64,000 bases of DNA from NVTR01 sp965237505 (lineage in GTDB: Bacteria > Pseudomonadota > Alphaproteobacteria > Rhodobacterales > Rhodobacteraceae), in the NCBI GenBank assembly GCA_965237505.1, contig CBDEFR010000009.1, positions 744,001 to 808,000 on the forward strand, given 5' to 3'. Below the pieces are notes generated by a model, which saw only the letters and a list, made by a program, of their open reading frames with translations, ran no database searches and was not told the origin of the DNA. The translations under genes and the position numbers were made by a program. Positions 1 through 9,597 of this stretch are shown here, in pieces (position 1 is the stretch's first letter; each line of letters starts with the position of its first letter).

Positions 1-67
1 GGCACCGCTGCAGGGCTGGGACCTGCCAGGGGAGTTTGCCACCCTGCACCGGCTGCTGGAAGCGCGC

Positions 68-727
68 ATGGGCAAGAAGGGCAAGCGCGAATACGTCCAG
101 GTTCTGCGGCTCTGCGAACTTGAACTGATAGAGCGGGAACGCCGGATGATCGAGCGGCGCATCAAGGCCGCGAAGTTTCCAGGCACCAAGAGCCTGGACA
201 GCTTCGATTTCAAGGCGATCCCGTCACTCAACAAGCCGCTCGTGCTGGAGCTGGCGCGCTGTGAATACATCGACAAATACCAGAACATCATTGCCCTGGG
301 GCCAAGTGGCACCGGTAAAACCCATGTCGCACTGGGGCTGGGATTGGCCGCCTGCCAGAAGGGCCTCAAGGTCCGCTTCATAACCGCCGCATCACTGGTT
401 CACGAATTGATCGAAGCTGTCGATGAACGCCGCCTGCAGAGGTTCCAAAAACAACTCACCAGCCAGAACCTTCTGATCATTGACGAGCTGGGCTTTGTCC
501 CCTTGAGCAAAACCGGCGCTGAGCTGCTCTTCGAAGTCATCTCCCAATGCTATGAACGCGGCTCCATAATCATCACCTCAAATCTGCCGTTCGACGAATG
601 GACCGAAATATTCGGATCCGAGCGCCTCACCGGTGCGCTCCTGGATCGCCTCACCCACCACGTCCATATACTGGAGATGAACGGCGACAGCTTTCGGCTA
701 AAACAGAGCCGAAACGCCAGAGCCTGA
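68..727 (+). pseudogene. Chimeric istA'-istB ORF of IS21 copy 1
   Basis: This 219-codon open frame starts with 14 codons of the istA C-terminal region (MGKKGKREYVQVLR) and then switches to istB at its LCELELIERERR segment. Comparison with the complete copy shows that bases 7864-8216 of that copy are missing here, and the octamer CTGCGGCT flanks the lost piece. The IstB AAA+ core is kept, with Walker A GPSGTGKTH and Walker B LLIIDELGF. About the first 43 residues of IstB, needed for contacts with IstA and DNA, are gone. The frame stays open, so a stable truncated ATPase could be made, but normal transposition help is unlikely. GTP/ATP-binding function is inferred from the family only. Confidence 0.85.
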
Positions 728-747
728 ACCCGGTCTGAACTTGATGG

Positions 748-768
748 ATGTTGGCCTTTGGCCAACAT
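748..768. terminator. Perfect hairpin after istB (copy 1)
   Basis: ATGTTGGCC, a TTT loop, then GGCCAACAT form a perfect 9-bp stem 20 nt after the istB stop. No run of T follows on either strand, so it is a weak candidate for an intrinsic terminator and may instead limit read-through or act as an IS end structure. The same hairpin occurs at 8861-8881. Confidence 0.5.
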
Positions 769-877
769 GCGCCTTGTCACGCGTTAGCTTTATGGGGAGC
801 ACACCCAACAAGGCGCGGCACCTCAACTGGCCCACTTTTACTCCGGCGAATGGCCCCTTTTTACGCCGGGATTGACA

Positions 878-1120
878 ACAAAATGGCATCCAGAACATCG
901 CGCATCGCCGTGCTGCGCGGACGACCAGTTGTTTTAGGCGGCGGCAGGAATGGCGCGATCAAACCCCATTCCTGATCAGTTAAATCGCTTGCATAGCGTC
1001 CCGAATGCCGTTCATATCGGGCGCGAGTGGTTTCCGTCCAGGCCATTGTGATCTCCCTCGAATCTTATCAATCCGATTGAATCACAACTCGCTGAAATCA
1101 CTCAATTAGTTTTGGATCAG
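878..1120 (-). pseudogene. IS5-family transposase, 5' remnant
   Basis: From the start codon at 1046 the minus strand encodes MAWTETTRARYERHSGRYAS followed by LTDQEWGLIAPFLPP and GRPRSTAMRDVLDAILL. This is the N-terminal domain (DUF4096 type) of IS5-family DDE transposases. The frame is cut at 878 by the end of the IS21 element, so the catalytic domain is missing. The bases from 1047 to about 1120 are probably the outer end of this IS5 element, but I could not fix its terminal repeat or target duplication. Family assignment rests on the conserved YASDLTDxEW and PPxxxGRPR patterns. Confidence 0.75.
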
Positions 1121-1159
1121 ACACTCAGACCCCCAGACGACGGTTGGTGACATCAGGGC

Positions 1160-1361
1160 TCATTTCTTCGAATCTGCCAGCCCAAAAGGCACGCGCGCCA
1201 GACGGGCGCTGAAAAACAAATCGATGCAAAGCACGCCATAGCAGACTGCGAAGAATGAGATCGGATCAAGCGTATTTAACCCCGGAAAGCCGTTACGCAC
1301 CCAAATCGAAAGCTCATCTTCGCCGCCGTAGGCTGGCCAACAGTATTGATTTAAAATTCAT
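1160..1361 (-). pseudogene. Small unrecognised gene behind the flavin monooxygenase, frameshifted
   Basis: A good ribosome site (AAGGAGG at 1367-1373) precedes an ATG at 1361, 30 bp after the monooxygenase stop. That frame reads MNFKSILLASLRRRR and stops. An overlapping frame stays open to 1160 and reads GGEDELSIWVRNGFPG, then a hydrophobic stretch around DPISFFAVCYGVLCIDLFF and a C-terminus ending GLADSKK. The simplest reading is one gene of about 66 codons with a single frameshift, possibly a small membrane protein of the same operon. I do not recognise the family. Confidence 0.3.
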
Positions 1362-1390
1362 TGGTATCCTCCTTTGGATTTGTTGTCGTT

Positions 1391-2923
1391 TCAGGTCTCG
1401 CTCGTCAGCCCGAATACAGTGTTACGTGTGCACCATTTATTGCAGGTCATACGTTGGGGCCGATGCCAGATATGTCCATAGGCTGCGGCGTTTGGATAGG
1501 AAAACTGTTCGGCCAATGGGTTGGCGCGTTTTTTCTTACGTGCACCAATATCCGCCAACAACTCATCGAAATGCTTGAAATGAAACGGTGCTGAACACAG
1601 CCCGCCGTACACTTGCGCCGCCGGGCGTTCATTGCGTTTCCAGTCCAGCATCATCTCGATATTGTCGAGCATTTCAGTGTCACTTGGCTGTCTCTTCAGT
1701 TGTCCGTCGGCAAAGCGCACCAGCCAGTTGGCGATCAATTCCGCTGCAAGAACCGTTGCAAAACTGGAATTAAACCCGACAAACCCCATGTCCGGCAGGT
1801 CCGGGTTCACTGACAGACGATAGACCCGGTACTGGCCGTCGGCTTCGATCAGTTTGTCCTGATATTCCTGCGCCAGAAACGGAATACCAAGATTCCAGCC
1901 GACCGCCAGCACCGACACATCGCAGCCGACCCGTTCACCATTGGTCAAAACGATCGCATCACCGGCGTATTTTTCAAAACTGGCGCGGATCGGTTTGATC
2001 GCCCCCGATTTGAACGCCTCAAACAGGCCCGGAGTGACAATCGGAAGTGAACATGACACAGCCTTTTCAATCGGCACATCAGGCACCATATCCCACTTTT
2101 TCATACTCAGTTGCAGCTTAAGCATCGTCTCTAGCTCGCGGAAATTCATCCATACTAAAGGTTTGAAAATCGCCGCGATCACCCGCTGCAAGCCATTTTC
2201 CCCCCACATGTTGAACTGCTGCTCCTGCGCGCGCATGTAAAGCAGCCGCTTAAAGTTGATCCCGCCAACAAAATAAGGAATCCGCCAGATGTTTTTCCGA
2301 TACACCATGGTGACGTGACTGGCGCCGTTATTGGCTGCACTGACCGCGACATCGGTGGCCGACTTGGAACCGCCCAACACGACGACCCGTTTGCCTTTCA
2401 TAATAGCGGGATCGGTGTATTCCGAGGAATGCATCACCTGGCCGCCCTGTTTGACAAATGCTTTTTGGCCGGGATGGGTGATGATATTCTTGTCAGAAAA
2501 CTGGCCGGTGCAGATTGCAACGAAATCAAAGTCTTCCTGACGGACCTTTCCGGCCGCATTGATCGTCAGGGTCCAGCCCGGCTGGCCATCTTCACGTCGC
2601 TCCATCTTGTCGATGTTGGTGTTCAGCCGAAACAGCCGTCCAAGGCGATGTTTGTCGGCATAGGATTGCAGATATGCGTGCACCTGCGGACCTTCGGGCC
2701 ATTCTGGATAGTCGTCGGGCATCGGATGGTCGGTGTAGCAGTACAAATCCTTTGGCGATTGGGTTTGAATACCGGGGTAAGAGCGCGACAGCTCCCAGAC
2801 ACCGCCAAAATCATGGCTGCGTTCAAAGCCCAGCACCCGGTGGCCCTTTTCGTCAAATGCCTTGGCCGCCGCCAACCCGCTGACGCCGCCGCCAATTACG
2901 GCTACTTTCTTTTTGCTAATCAT
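1391..2923 (-). CDS. Flavin-containing monooxygenase (FMO/Baeyer-Villiger type)
   Basis: The product is a soluble FAD/NADPH oxygenase of about 510 residues. The start at 2923 (MISKKK) follows AGGGGA and puts the FAD-binding GGGVSG motif at residues 11-16. A second dinucleotide fold, with VVVLGGSKSATD near residue 175, should bind NADPH, and GGQVMHSSEYTD just before it resembles the FMO signature FxGxxxHxxxY. It is the last recognisable gene of the minus-strand catabolic operon, 10 bp after the cupin gene. The substrate is unknown; the context suggests an aromatic or N-containing compound. It is intact, unlike most of its operon neighbours. Confidence 0.8.
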   Translation of the reverse strand: MISKKKVAVIGGGVSGLAAAKAFDEKGHRVLGFERSHDFGGVWELSRSYPGIQTQSPKDLYCYTDHPMPDDYPEWPEGPQVHAYLQSYADKHRLGRLFRLNTNIDKMERREDGQPGWTLTINAAGKVRQEDFDFVAICTGQFSDKNIITHPGQKAFVKQGGQVMHSSEYTDPAIMKGKRVVVLGGSKSATDVAVSAANNGASHVTMVYRKNIWRIPYFVGGINFKRLLYMRAQEQQFNMWGENGLQRVIAAIFKPLVWMNFRELETMLKLQLSMKKWDMVPDVPIEKAVSCSLPIVTPGLFEAFKSGAIKPIRASFEKYAGDAIVLTNGERVGCDVSVLAVGWNLGIPFLAQEYQDKLIEADGQYRVYRLSVNPDLPDMGFVGFNSSFATVLAAELIANWLVRFADGQLKRQPSDTEMLDNIEMMLDWKRNERPAAQVYGGLCSAPFHFKHFDELLADIGARKKKRANPLAEQFSYPNAAAYGHIWHRPQRMTCNKWCTRNTVFGLTSET

Positions 2924-2933
2924 GTCAGATCCC

Positions 2934-3374
2934 CTATTCAGCGTCCGGTGGTGGCAGAAAATCAACCTCGTGCTGCGCCGATATCCGAACTAGCTCGGCC
3001 GGGTCGGTAACGCCGTCCAATTTGCCGAAAAGTTCAAAAATCTTGCGCGACGGTGCGACGCCAAAAACACAAGTTGCCTCGGCGCCCGAGCGATTGAAAA
3101 TCCCGTGCGCCATTCCCATCGGCATCCGTATTGTGTCGCCGGGACCGGCCTTGTGGACGTCTGGCCCGAATTCGACCTCCAGATTGCCGGTCAGCATGGT
3201 TATCCACTCGTCCTGTGTCGGGTGAACATGCGGCGGCACGAAAGTTTCATCCGGGATGACGGCATGCCAGATGAACGCATTGTCGCTAAGTAATTTCGGG
3301 GTGTAAGTATGCCCGACGACATTCCAGGACAGGCCATCGAGCCCTTCACTGGCCTGGGTTATTCCGATTTTCAT
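2934..3374 (-). CDS. Cupin-domain protein
   Basis: This 146-residue single-domain cupin has the metal-ligand patterns PPHVHPTQDEW (residues about 48-58) and, further on, MPMGMAHGIFN. The start at 3374 is supported by an AGGGAGA ribosome site. Cupins of this size include dioxygenases, isomerases and small-molecule sensors, so a precise function cannot be given. It lies between the CoA ligase and the flavin monooxygenase on the same strand and probably belongs to the same transcript. A role in ring cleavage or as an accessory metal protein of aromatic degradation is an inference from position only. Confidence 0.75.
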   Translation of the reverse strand: MKIGITQASEGLDGLSWNVVGHTYTPKLLSDNAFIWHAVIPDETFVPPHVHPTQDEWITMLTGNLEVEFGPDVHKAGPGDTIRMPMGMAHGIFNRSGAEATCVFGVAPSRKIFELFGKLDGVTDPAELVRISAQHEVDFLPPPDAE

Positions 3375-3483
3375 TTTTTTCTCCCTGTTCGCATTAATGG
3401 CGTTGATCGCCGGTCTAGAAGGTTTTGAAAGTCAGTGTCGCAAATGTCCGCTCGATCCCTTTGATGTCGAGCAGATAATCATT

Positions 3484-5110
3484 TCATTCGCCAGCCATTT
3501 CCTTAAGCAGAAACCGCTGAATCTTTCCGGTTTGCGTCTTGGGCAGGGCCGCACAGAACACCACAGAGCGTGGATATTTGTAAGGCGCAATCGACGCCTT
3601 CACATGATCCTGCAAGGACTTGGCAATGCTGTCTGATGCCGAAACCCCGTCAACCAACACAACATGCGCCTGCACGATATAGCCGCGTTCAGCGTCGGGC
3701 ACGCCAATCACTGCGCATTCATACACCTGCGGATGCGCCAGCAGGGCAGCCTCAACTTCCGGCCCGGCAATGTTGTAGCCTGACGAAATAATCATGTCGT
3801 CGTTGCGGGCGGCGAAATGCAGATAACCGTCGGCGTCCATCGAAAAACTGTCGCCGGTGATGTTCCAGCCGTCCAGAACATAATTCGCCTGCCGGTGATC
3901 GGCCAGATACCGGCATCCGGTCGGGCCGCGCACGGCAAGGCGGCCAACGGTTCCAGGCGGCAGTTCGGCGCCGTCCTCGCCGAAGCCCTTGACCTGATAG
4001 CCAGTCACCGGCCGCCCGGTGCAGGTCGGGCGATGATCGTCAAAACGGTTCGAGATGAAGATATGCAGCAGTTCGGTTGCCCCAATCCCGTCAAGCATCG
4101 GCTTGCCGGTCTTGGCGATCCAGTCCTCATAAACCGGCGCCGGAAGGGTTTCGCCCGCCGATACCGCTGCCCGCAAGCTGGTCAGATCAGCACCTTTGTC
4201 CATTGCTGCCAGCATGAAACGGTAGGCCGTTGGCGCGGTAAAACACACCGTCGCGCGGTATTTCTGGATGATCTCGATCAGGTTGGGCGGCGATGCATTT
4301 TCCAGCAACGTCGCCGCAGCCCCAAACCGCAGCGGAAAGATCGCCAGCCCGCCAAGCCCGAATGTAAAGGCAAGCGGCGGCGAGCCCACAAACACATCAT
4401 CCGGCGTCACACCCAGAACCTCGCGCGCATAACCGTCGGCAATGATCAGCAGATCGCGGTGGAAATGCATTGTTGCTTTGGGTTTCCCGGTCGTGCCCGA
4501 GGTGAAGCCCAACAGCGCCACATCGTCGCGACTGGTCTTGACCGCGTCAAACAGCACCGGTTTTTCCAGCGCCAGCCGGTCCAGCTCGGCATCATGGTTC
4601 GAGGTGCCGTCAAACCCCACGACGCTTTTCAGCCAGGCACTTGCCTTGGCACAAGCGGTCATCTCGTCCATCAGGCGGGTGTCGCAAAGCGCGTGGCCTG
4701 ATCTCTGCCTTGTCAACAACGGCCGCCAATTCGCCCGCCCGCAGCATCGGCATGGTATTCACCACAACCGCACCCGCCTTGGTCGCAGCCAGCCAGCAGG
4801 CGACCATCGCCGGGTTGTTGGCCGAACGGATCAGCACCCGGTTGCCGGGCTTGATGCCCAGATCCTCTACCAGCACGTGGGCCAGCCGGTTGGACCAGTC
4901 GGACAGCTCCTTGTAGGTGTGCCGCCGGCCATTACCGATCAACGCGGTGTGATCGCCAAAACCCTTGGCCACCATTTCGTCGGTCAGCTCCACTGCGACG
5001 TTCAGCTGCGCGGGATAGTCGAAACCGTCCAGCAAAAATTCCGGCCACTGGTCGGGCGGCGGCAGATTATCGCGCGCAAACGTGTCTGTATGAGCCGATC
5101 GACCAAGCAT
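3484..5110 (-). pseudogene. Aryl-CoA ligase (2-aminobenzoate/benzoate-CoA ligase type), frameshifted
   Basis: The two frames together make a protein of about 540 residues, the normal length of acyl-adenylate-forming aryl-CoA ligases. The adenylate motif LLGFTSGTTGKPKATMH is in the second part, and the C-terminus carries the PKTQTGKIQRF lysine motif. These enzymes form an aryl-AMP and then an aryl-CoA. The N-terminal frame runs to VVDKAEI and the C-terminal frame resumes with HALCDTRLMDE. One extra base near 4696 (AGGCC where AGCC would keep frame) separates them. The match to the benzoate/2-aminobenzoate-CoA ligase group and the neighbouring monooxygenase-reductase suggest anthranilate as substrate. 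Either the gene is dead or the indel is a sequencing error. Confidence 0.8.
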
Positions 5111-5112
5111 GT

Positions 5113-6275
5113 CTAACCCCCTTGATGCGCAGCCATCGCTTGCCGCGCGATAATGACTCGCTGCACATCGGACGCACCCTCATAGATCCGCAATGCCCGG
5201 ATCTCGCGATAAAGCCTTTCCACGATTTGGCCCGATTTCACCCCATCACCGCCATGCAGCTGCACGGCGCGGTCAATGACTATCTGCGCCTGCTCGGTCG
5301 AGAAAAGTTTAGCCATGGCCGCCTCTCGCGAAATCCGCGCAGCGCCTGCATCCTTGGCCCAAGCCGCGCGGTAGACAAGCAAGGCGCTGGCATCCACGTC
5401 AAGCGCCATGTCGCGATATGACCCTGCACCATCTGCAAATCAAAAAGCGCAGCACCGTGAACATGCCGGGTTGCCACCCGCGCCAACGCCTCGTCCAACG
5501 CGCGGCGCGCAAAGCCAAGCGCTGCCGCAGCAACGGTTGAACGGAAAACGTCAAGCACTGACATAGCGATTTTGAACCCCGAACCCGCCGCCCCGATCAG
5601 CGCTGACGCCGGTATTCGGCAATCTGTGAAACGCAATGTGGCCAGCGGGTGCGGGGCAATCGTGTCAAGCCGCTCCACTATCTCAATTCCCGCCAGATCA
5701 GCGGCAAGAACGAAGGCAGACAATCCGCGGGCCCCCGGCGCTTCGCCAGTGCGGGCAAAAAGCGTATACATGTCGGCGATACCGCCGTTTGAAACCCAGG
5801 TCTTTTCGCCGTTCAGGACGAAGTGATTTCCGTCCTTCGCCGCCGTCATGGTGGAATTGGCAACGTCAGACCCTGACTGCGGCTCGGTCAGCGCAAAGGC
5901 AGAGATCGCCTTGCCAGCGCGCACCGGCGGCAGCCATTCGGACTTTTGCTCTGGCGTGCCGAAAAGCGAAATCGCGCCGGTCCCAAGCCCCTGCATACCA
6001 AAGGCGAAATCGGCCAGCCCGTCGTGGCGCGCCAGTGTTTCGCGGATCAGGCAGAGGGCGCGAACATCCAAGGCGGTGTCTTTTTCCGGATCAATCGCAG
6101 CATAGTTCAACCAGCCACCATCACCCAAGGCCGACACAAGCGCGCGACAGGCGGCATCGGTGTCGGAGTGGTCGATCCGGCCTAAAGTCTTGCCCGCCCA
6201 ATCATCAAGCGCTGCGGCCAGTTCCTTGTGCCGGGGCTCAAAGAAAGGCCAGTCGAGAAAGCTCTTATCGGCCAT
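5113..6275 (-). pseudogene. Acyl-CoA dehydrogenase, frameshifted
   Basis: The N-terminal 285 or so codons (from 6275) and a C-terminal block (5113-5409) add up to about 387 residues, a full acyl-CoA dehydrogenase. Visible features are the FAD/substrate segment FALTEPQSGSDVANS, WVSNGGIAD, and the C-terminal QLHGGDGVKSGQIVERLYRE and RIYEGASDVQR. The break lies near 5412, where one base is missing between QGHI and MALDVDASALL. The enzyme would oxidise an alicyclic CoA thioester after dearomatisation. Its start overlaps the upstream hydratase stop by one base, and it precedes the ligase by 2 bp, so the genes were translationally coupled. Confidence 0.82.
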
Positions 6276-6482
6276 CAGTTGCCCTCGAACTTGGGTTTTT
6301 CCTTGGCCACAAAAGCCCGGTACGCGCGCTCAAAGTCAGCCGTTTTCATGCAGATCGCCTGCGCCTGAGCTTCCGCCTCGATCGCCTGATCGATCGACAT
6401 CGACCATTCCTGCGCCAACATGGTCTTGGTCATCATGTGGCCAAATTCGGACCGTCTGCAATGCGCGCCGCAAGCGCCTGGG
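6275..6482 (-). pseudogene. Enoyl-CoA hydratase, 3' part (separated by IS21)
   Basis: This is the C-terminal quarter of the gene whose start is at 9597. Removing the IS21 element and one CCTGGG copy joins EAEAQ to ALAARIADGP in frame. The rest reads MMTKTMLAQEW and ends KPKFEGN, typical of this hydratase group. A further single-base loss near 6445, between IADGP and FGHMMTK, breaks the frame even without the insertion. It overlaps the acyl-CoA dehydrogenase start by one base. Confidence 0.82.
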
Positions 6483-6592
6483 TGTGAATCCCGGAGCAAT
6501 ACTGGATCACAGAAACGGTCGAATAATCTGACTGTCGCGGAGTAAAACTCCGCCATTCTGACGCCTGAGGCAAACGAGCTGAGGGCGGGGAG

Positions 6593-8091
6593 ATGTATTC
6601 TGTGGAATTGTACAGCCGGGTTCGGCGTGCGTGTCATGTCGGTGGGATGAGTGAGCGGGCGGCGGCCGGTCATTTCGGGATAGACCGCAAGACTGTGTCA
6701 AAAATTCTGAAGCATGCGGTGCCACCGGGGTATCGCAGGAATGGGCCACCAGCCCGTCCAAAGCTTGACCCGTTCATTCCGCTCATCAACCAGATATTGG
6801 AAGAGGATAAGTCGCGGCTCAAGAAGCAGCGGCATACGTCGAAGCGGATATATGAGCGTCTGCGTGATGAACATGGCTTCACCGGCGGGATCACGATTGT
6901 GACCGACTATGTTCGCGAGAAGAAGCGCCGGACTCGGGAAGTGTTCGTGCCGCTGTCGCACGCGCCAGGCCACGCCCAGGTTGATTTTGGTGAGGCGCTT
7001 GGCGAGATTGGCGGGGTCGTGCGCAAGCTGCACTACTTTGCAATGTCTCTGCCGCACTCGGACGCGTTCTTCATCAAGGCCTATCCGGCGGAGATAACCG
7101 AGGCCTTTTGTGATGGCCATGTCTCCGCCTTTGCGTTCTTCGGAGGCGTGCCGCTGTCAGGGCTCTACGACAACACCACGATCGCGGTGGCGCGGATCCT
7201 CGGGGACGGAAAACGGCAACGAACCAGAACCTTTGCTGAGTTGCAATCGCATTACCTGTTCGAAGACAGGTTCGGCCGTCCTGGCAAGGGCAACGACAAG
7301 GGTAATGTCGAAGGCACAATCGGTTATGGCCGGCGGAACTTCCTGGTGCCGTGCCGCGCTTCGACAGTTTCGATGACCTGAACGTCCGGCTGGAGGAGCA
7401 ATGCCTCAAACGTCAGGATGAGGTTCTGCGGGGTCATTCCGAGACTATCGGCGAGCGGCTGATGCGCGACCTCGACGCCCTGATGGCGCTGCCGCCTGTA
7501 CCCTACGATGCCTGCGAGAAAGTCAGCACGCGGGCGACGTCGATCTCGATGGTCCGCTATCGCAACAACGATTACTCGGTGCCGGTCGCCTGCGCTCATC
7601 ACGAGGTTCAGGTCCGCGGCTATGTCCACGAGGTCGTCATCGGCTGCAGCGCCGAGGTGATCGCCTGCCACCAACGGTCCTATGAGAAGGCTGATATGGT
7701 CTTCGATCCGATGCACTTCCTGCCGCTGCTGGAACAGAAGGTTGGCGCGCTGGACCAGGCGGCACCGCTGCAGGGCTGGGACCTGCCAGGGGAGTTTGCC
7801 ACCCTGCACCGGCTGCTGGAAGCGCGCATGGGCAAGAAGGGCAAGCGCGAATACGTCCAGGTTCTGCGGCTGCTTGAGAGCTTCGAGATGGCGCACGTCC
7901 ACGGGGCTATCAAACAGTCGCTGGAACTGGGCGCGATCGGCTACGATGCGGTCAAGCATCTGGTGCTTTGCCGGATCGAGAGGCGCCCGCCACGGCTCGA
8001 TCTCGATATCTACCCCTACCTGCCCAAAGCACTGGTCGAGACCACCAAGCCCGCGAGCTATATGAGCCTGATGACGCAGGTGCCGGCATGA
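6593..8091 (+). pseudogene. istA: IstA transposase of IS21 copy 2, frameshifted
   Basis: The protein starts MYSVELYSRVRRACHVGGMS with an HTH (AAAGHFGIDRKTVSKIL), followed by the DDE core (HAQVDFGEALGEI; AFFGGVPLSGLYDN; GKGNDKGNVEG). The frame is lost near 7355, where LVP should continue with MPRF. The related copy at 56419-57918 has the base that is missing here. The second frame runs to 8091 and overlaps istB by ATGA. IstA would be the integrase of cut-and-paste transposition. One base repair would restore about 500 residues. Confidence 0.88.
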
Positions 8092-8840
8092 CCGATACAC
8101 CGCAGGTTCTGCTGCAGCATCACCTAAAAAAACTGCGCTTGCCGACATTCCTGGGCGAATATTCCAAACTTGCGCAACAATGCGCTGCTGAGAAGAAGGA
8201 TCACGTCCAGTATTTACTGCGGCTCTGCGAACTTGAACTGATAGAGCGGGAACGCCGGATGATCGAGCGGCGCATCAAGGCCGCGAAGTTTCCAGCCACC
8301 AAGAGCCTGGACAGCTTCGATTTCAAGGCGATCCCGTCACTCAACAAGCCGTTCGTGCTGGAGCTGGCGCGCTGTGAATACATCGACAAATACCAGAACA
8401 TCATTGCCCTGGGGCCAAGTGGCACCGGTAAAACCCATGTCGCACTGAGGCTGGGATTGGCCGCCTGCCAGAAAGGCCTCAAGGTCCGCTTCATAACCGC
8501 CGCATCACTGGTTCACGAATTGATCGAAGCTGTCGATGAACGCCGCCTGCAGAGGTTCCAAAAACAACTCACCAGCCAGAACCTTCTGATCATTGACGAG
8601 CTGGGCTTTGTCCCCTTGAGCAAAACCGGCGCTGAGCTGCTCTTCGAAGTCATCTCCCAATGCTATGAACGCGGCTCCATAATAATCACCTCAAATCTGC
8701 CGTTCGACGAATGGACCGAAATATTCGGATCCGAGCGCCTCACCGGTGCGCTCCTGGATCGCCTCACCCACCACGTCCATATCCTGGAGATGAACGGCGA
8801 CAGCTTTCGGCTAAAACAGAGCCGAAACGCCAGAGCCTGA
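8088..8840 (+). CDS. istB: IstB helper ATPase of IS21 copy 2
   Basis: This AAA+ ATPase of 250 residues activates IstA and selects target DNA. The start ATG at 8088 overlaps the istA stop (ATGA), the usual IS21 coupling. Walker A is GPSGTGKTH, Walker B LLIIDELGF, and the C-terminal signature FGSERLTGALLDRLTHH is present. It is almost identical in sequence to the istB part of copy 1. The frame is intact. Confidence 0.92.
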   Translation: MTDTPQVLLQHHLKKLRLPTFLGEYSKLAQQCAAEKKDHVQYLLRLCELELIERERRMIERRIKAAKFPATKSLDSFDFKAIPSLNKPFVLELARCEYIDKYQNIIALGPSGTGKTHVALRLGLAACQKGLKVRFITAASLVHELIEAVDERRLQRFQKQLTSQNLLIIDELGFVPLSKTGAELLFEVISQCYERGSIIITSNLPFDEWTEIFGSERLTGALLDRLTHHVHILEMNGDSFRLKQSRNARA

Positions 8841-8860
8841 ACCCGGTCTGAACTTGATGG

Positions 8861-8881
8861 ATGTTGGCCTTTGGCCAACAT
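8861..8881. terminator. Perfect hairpin after istB (copy 2)
   Basis: This has the same 9-bp stem and TTT loop as at 748-768, again 20 nt after istB and without a T tract. Its conservation between the two copies only reflects recent duplication of the element. Confidence 0.5.
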
Positions 8882-8990
8882 GCGCCTTGTCACGCGTTAG
8901 CTTTATGGGGAGCACACCCAACAAGGCGCGGCACCTCAACTGGCCCACTTTTACTCCGGCGAATGGCCCCTTTTTACGCCGGGATTGACA

Positions 8991-9597
8991 CCTGGGCCTC
9001 GGCTTCCAGATCATCTGCCGCGACCACCCGGTTGAAAAAACCCCAGCGTTCGCCTTCCTCCGCGCTCATGGATCGACCCGTGTATAACAACTCGGCCGCG
9101 CGTCCCTGCCCAATGATCCGCGGCAGAATTGCACAAGCCCCCATGTCGCAGCCAGCCAGCCCAACGCGGGTGAACAAAAACGCGGTCTTGGCTTCAGGCG
9201 TGGCAATCCGCAGGTCCGAAGCCATCGCGATAATCGCACCAGCGCCCACACAAACCCCGTCCACCGCCGCAATCACCGGTTTGGTGCAACTGATCATCGC
9301 CTTGACCAGATCACCGGTCATCCGGGTGAACGCCAGCAGCTCTTTCATGGTCATTTTTGTCAACGGCCCGATAATGTCATGCACGTCGCCGCCGGACGAG
9401 AAATTGCCCCCGTTTGAGGTAAAAACCACCGCGTTGACGTCATCGCAATAAGGAAGATCGCGAAACCAATCCCGCAGCTCGGCGTAGCATTCGAATGTCA
9501 GCGGGTTCTTCCGGTCGGGCCGGTTCAATGCCACGGTTGCAACCCCGTCCTTCACCCGGCAAAGAAAATGGCTCGTATCGGTATGTGCCCGTCTCAT
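8991..9597 (-). pseudogene. Enoyl-CoA hydratase, 5' part (cut by IS21)
   Basis: The first 202 or so codons of a crotonase-fold protein start at 9597 with ATGA overlap to the marR stop. The oxyanion-hole region is seen as NGGNFSSGGDVHDI and the active-site segment as AVDGVCVGAGAIIAMASDLR, followed by FTRVGLAGCDMGA. The frame runs into IS21 at 8990. In 2-aminobenzoyl-CoA degradation such enzymes act on the ring CoA thioester or the opened chain. The full gene would be about 270 residues and is disrupted by both the IS and a frameshift. Confidence 0.85.

Larger units (their letters stand above)
1..877 (+). mobile_element. IS21-family element, copy 1, right-hand part
   Basis: The stretch is nearly identical to the right part of the IS21 element at 6483-8990: position 1 here corresponds to 7761 there. 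It ends in the same terminal bases GGGATTGACA, after which the two copies diverge at once. The left end lies outside the window. It carries a 353-bp internal deletion that fuses the end of istA to istB. It has landed in an IS5-family transposase gene, whose 5' part survives at 878-1046. Confidence 0.9.
6483..8990 (+). mobile_element. IS21-family element, copy 2 (complete)
   Basis: The element is 2508 bp. It begins TGTGAATCCCGG and ends in the complement of TGTCAATCCCGG, and is flanked by the 6-bp target duplication CCTGGG (6477-6482 and 8991-8996). It contains istA and istB in the usual overlapping order. Inner copies of the GGAGTAAAA-like terminal repeat are visible near both ends, as in other IS21 members. 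It interrupts the enoyl-CoA hydratase gene. The istA gene has a frameshift, so the copy is probably not autonomous. Confidence 0.93.

Noticed and set aside
68..727. A normal full-length istB
   Set aside because: The first 14 codons belong to istA, as shown by the complete copy at 7831-7872; the frame is a deletion fusion.
2315..3010. 231-codon plus-strand ORF
   Set aside because: Antisense to the flavin monooxygenase and cupin genes, with no conserved motif and no ribosome site.
6520..6600. Left end of IS21 copy 2 at 6533 (TGTCGCGGAGTAAAA)
   Set aside because: This is an inner terminal repeat. The 6-bp duplication CCTGGG and in-frame joining of the hydratase place the end at 6483.
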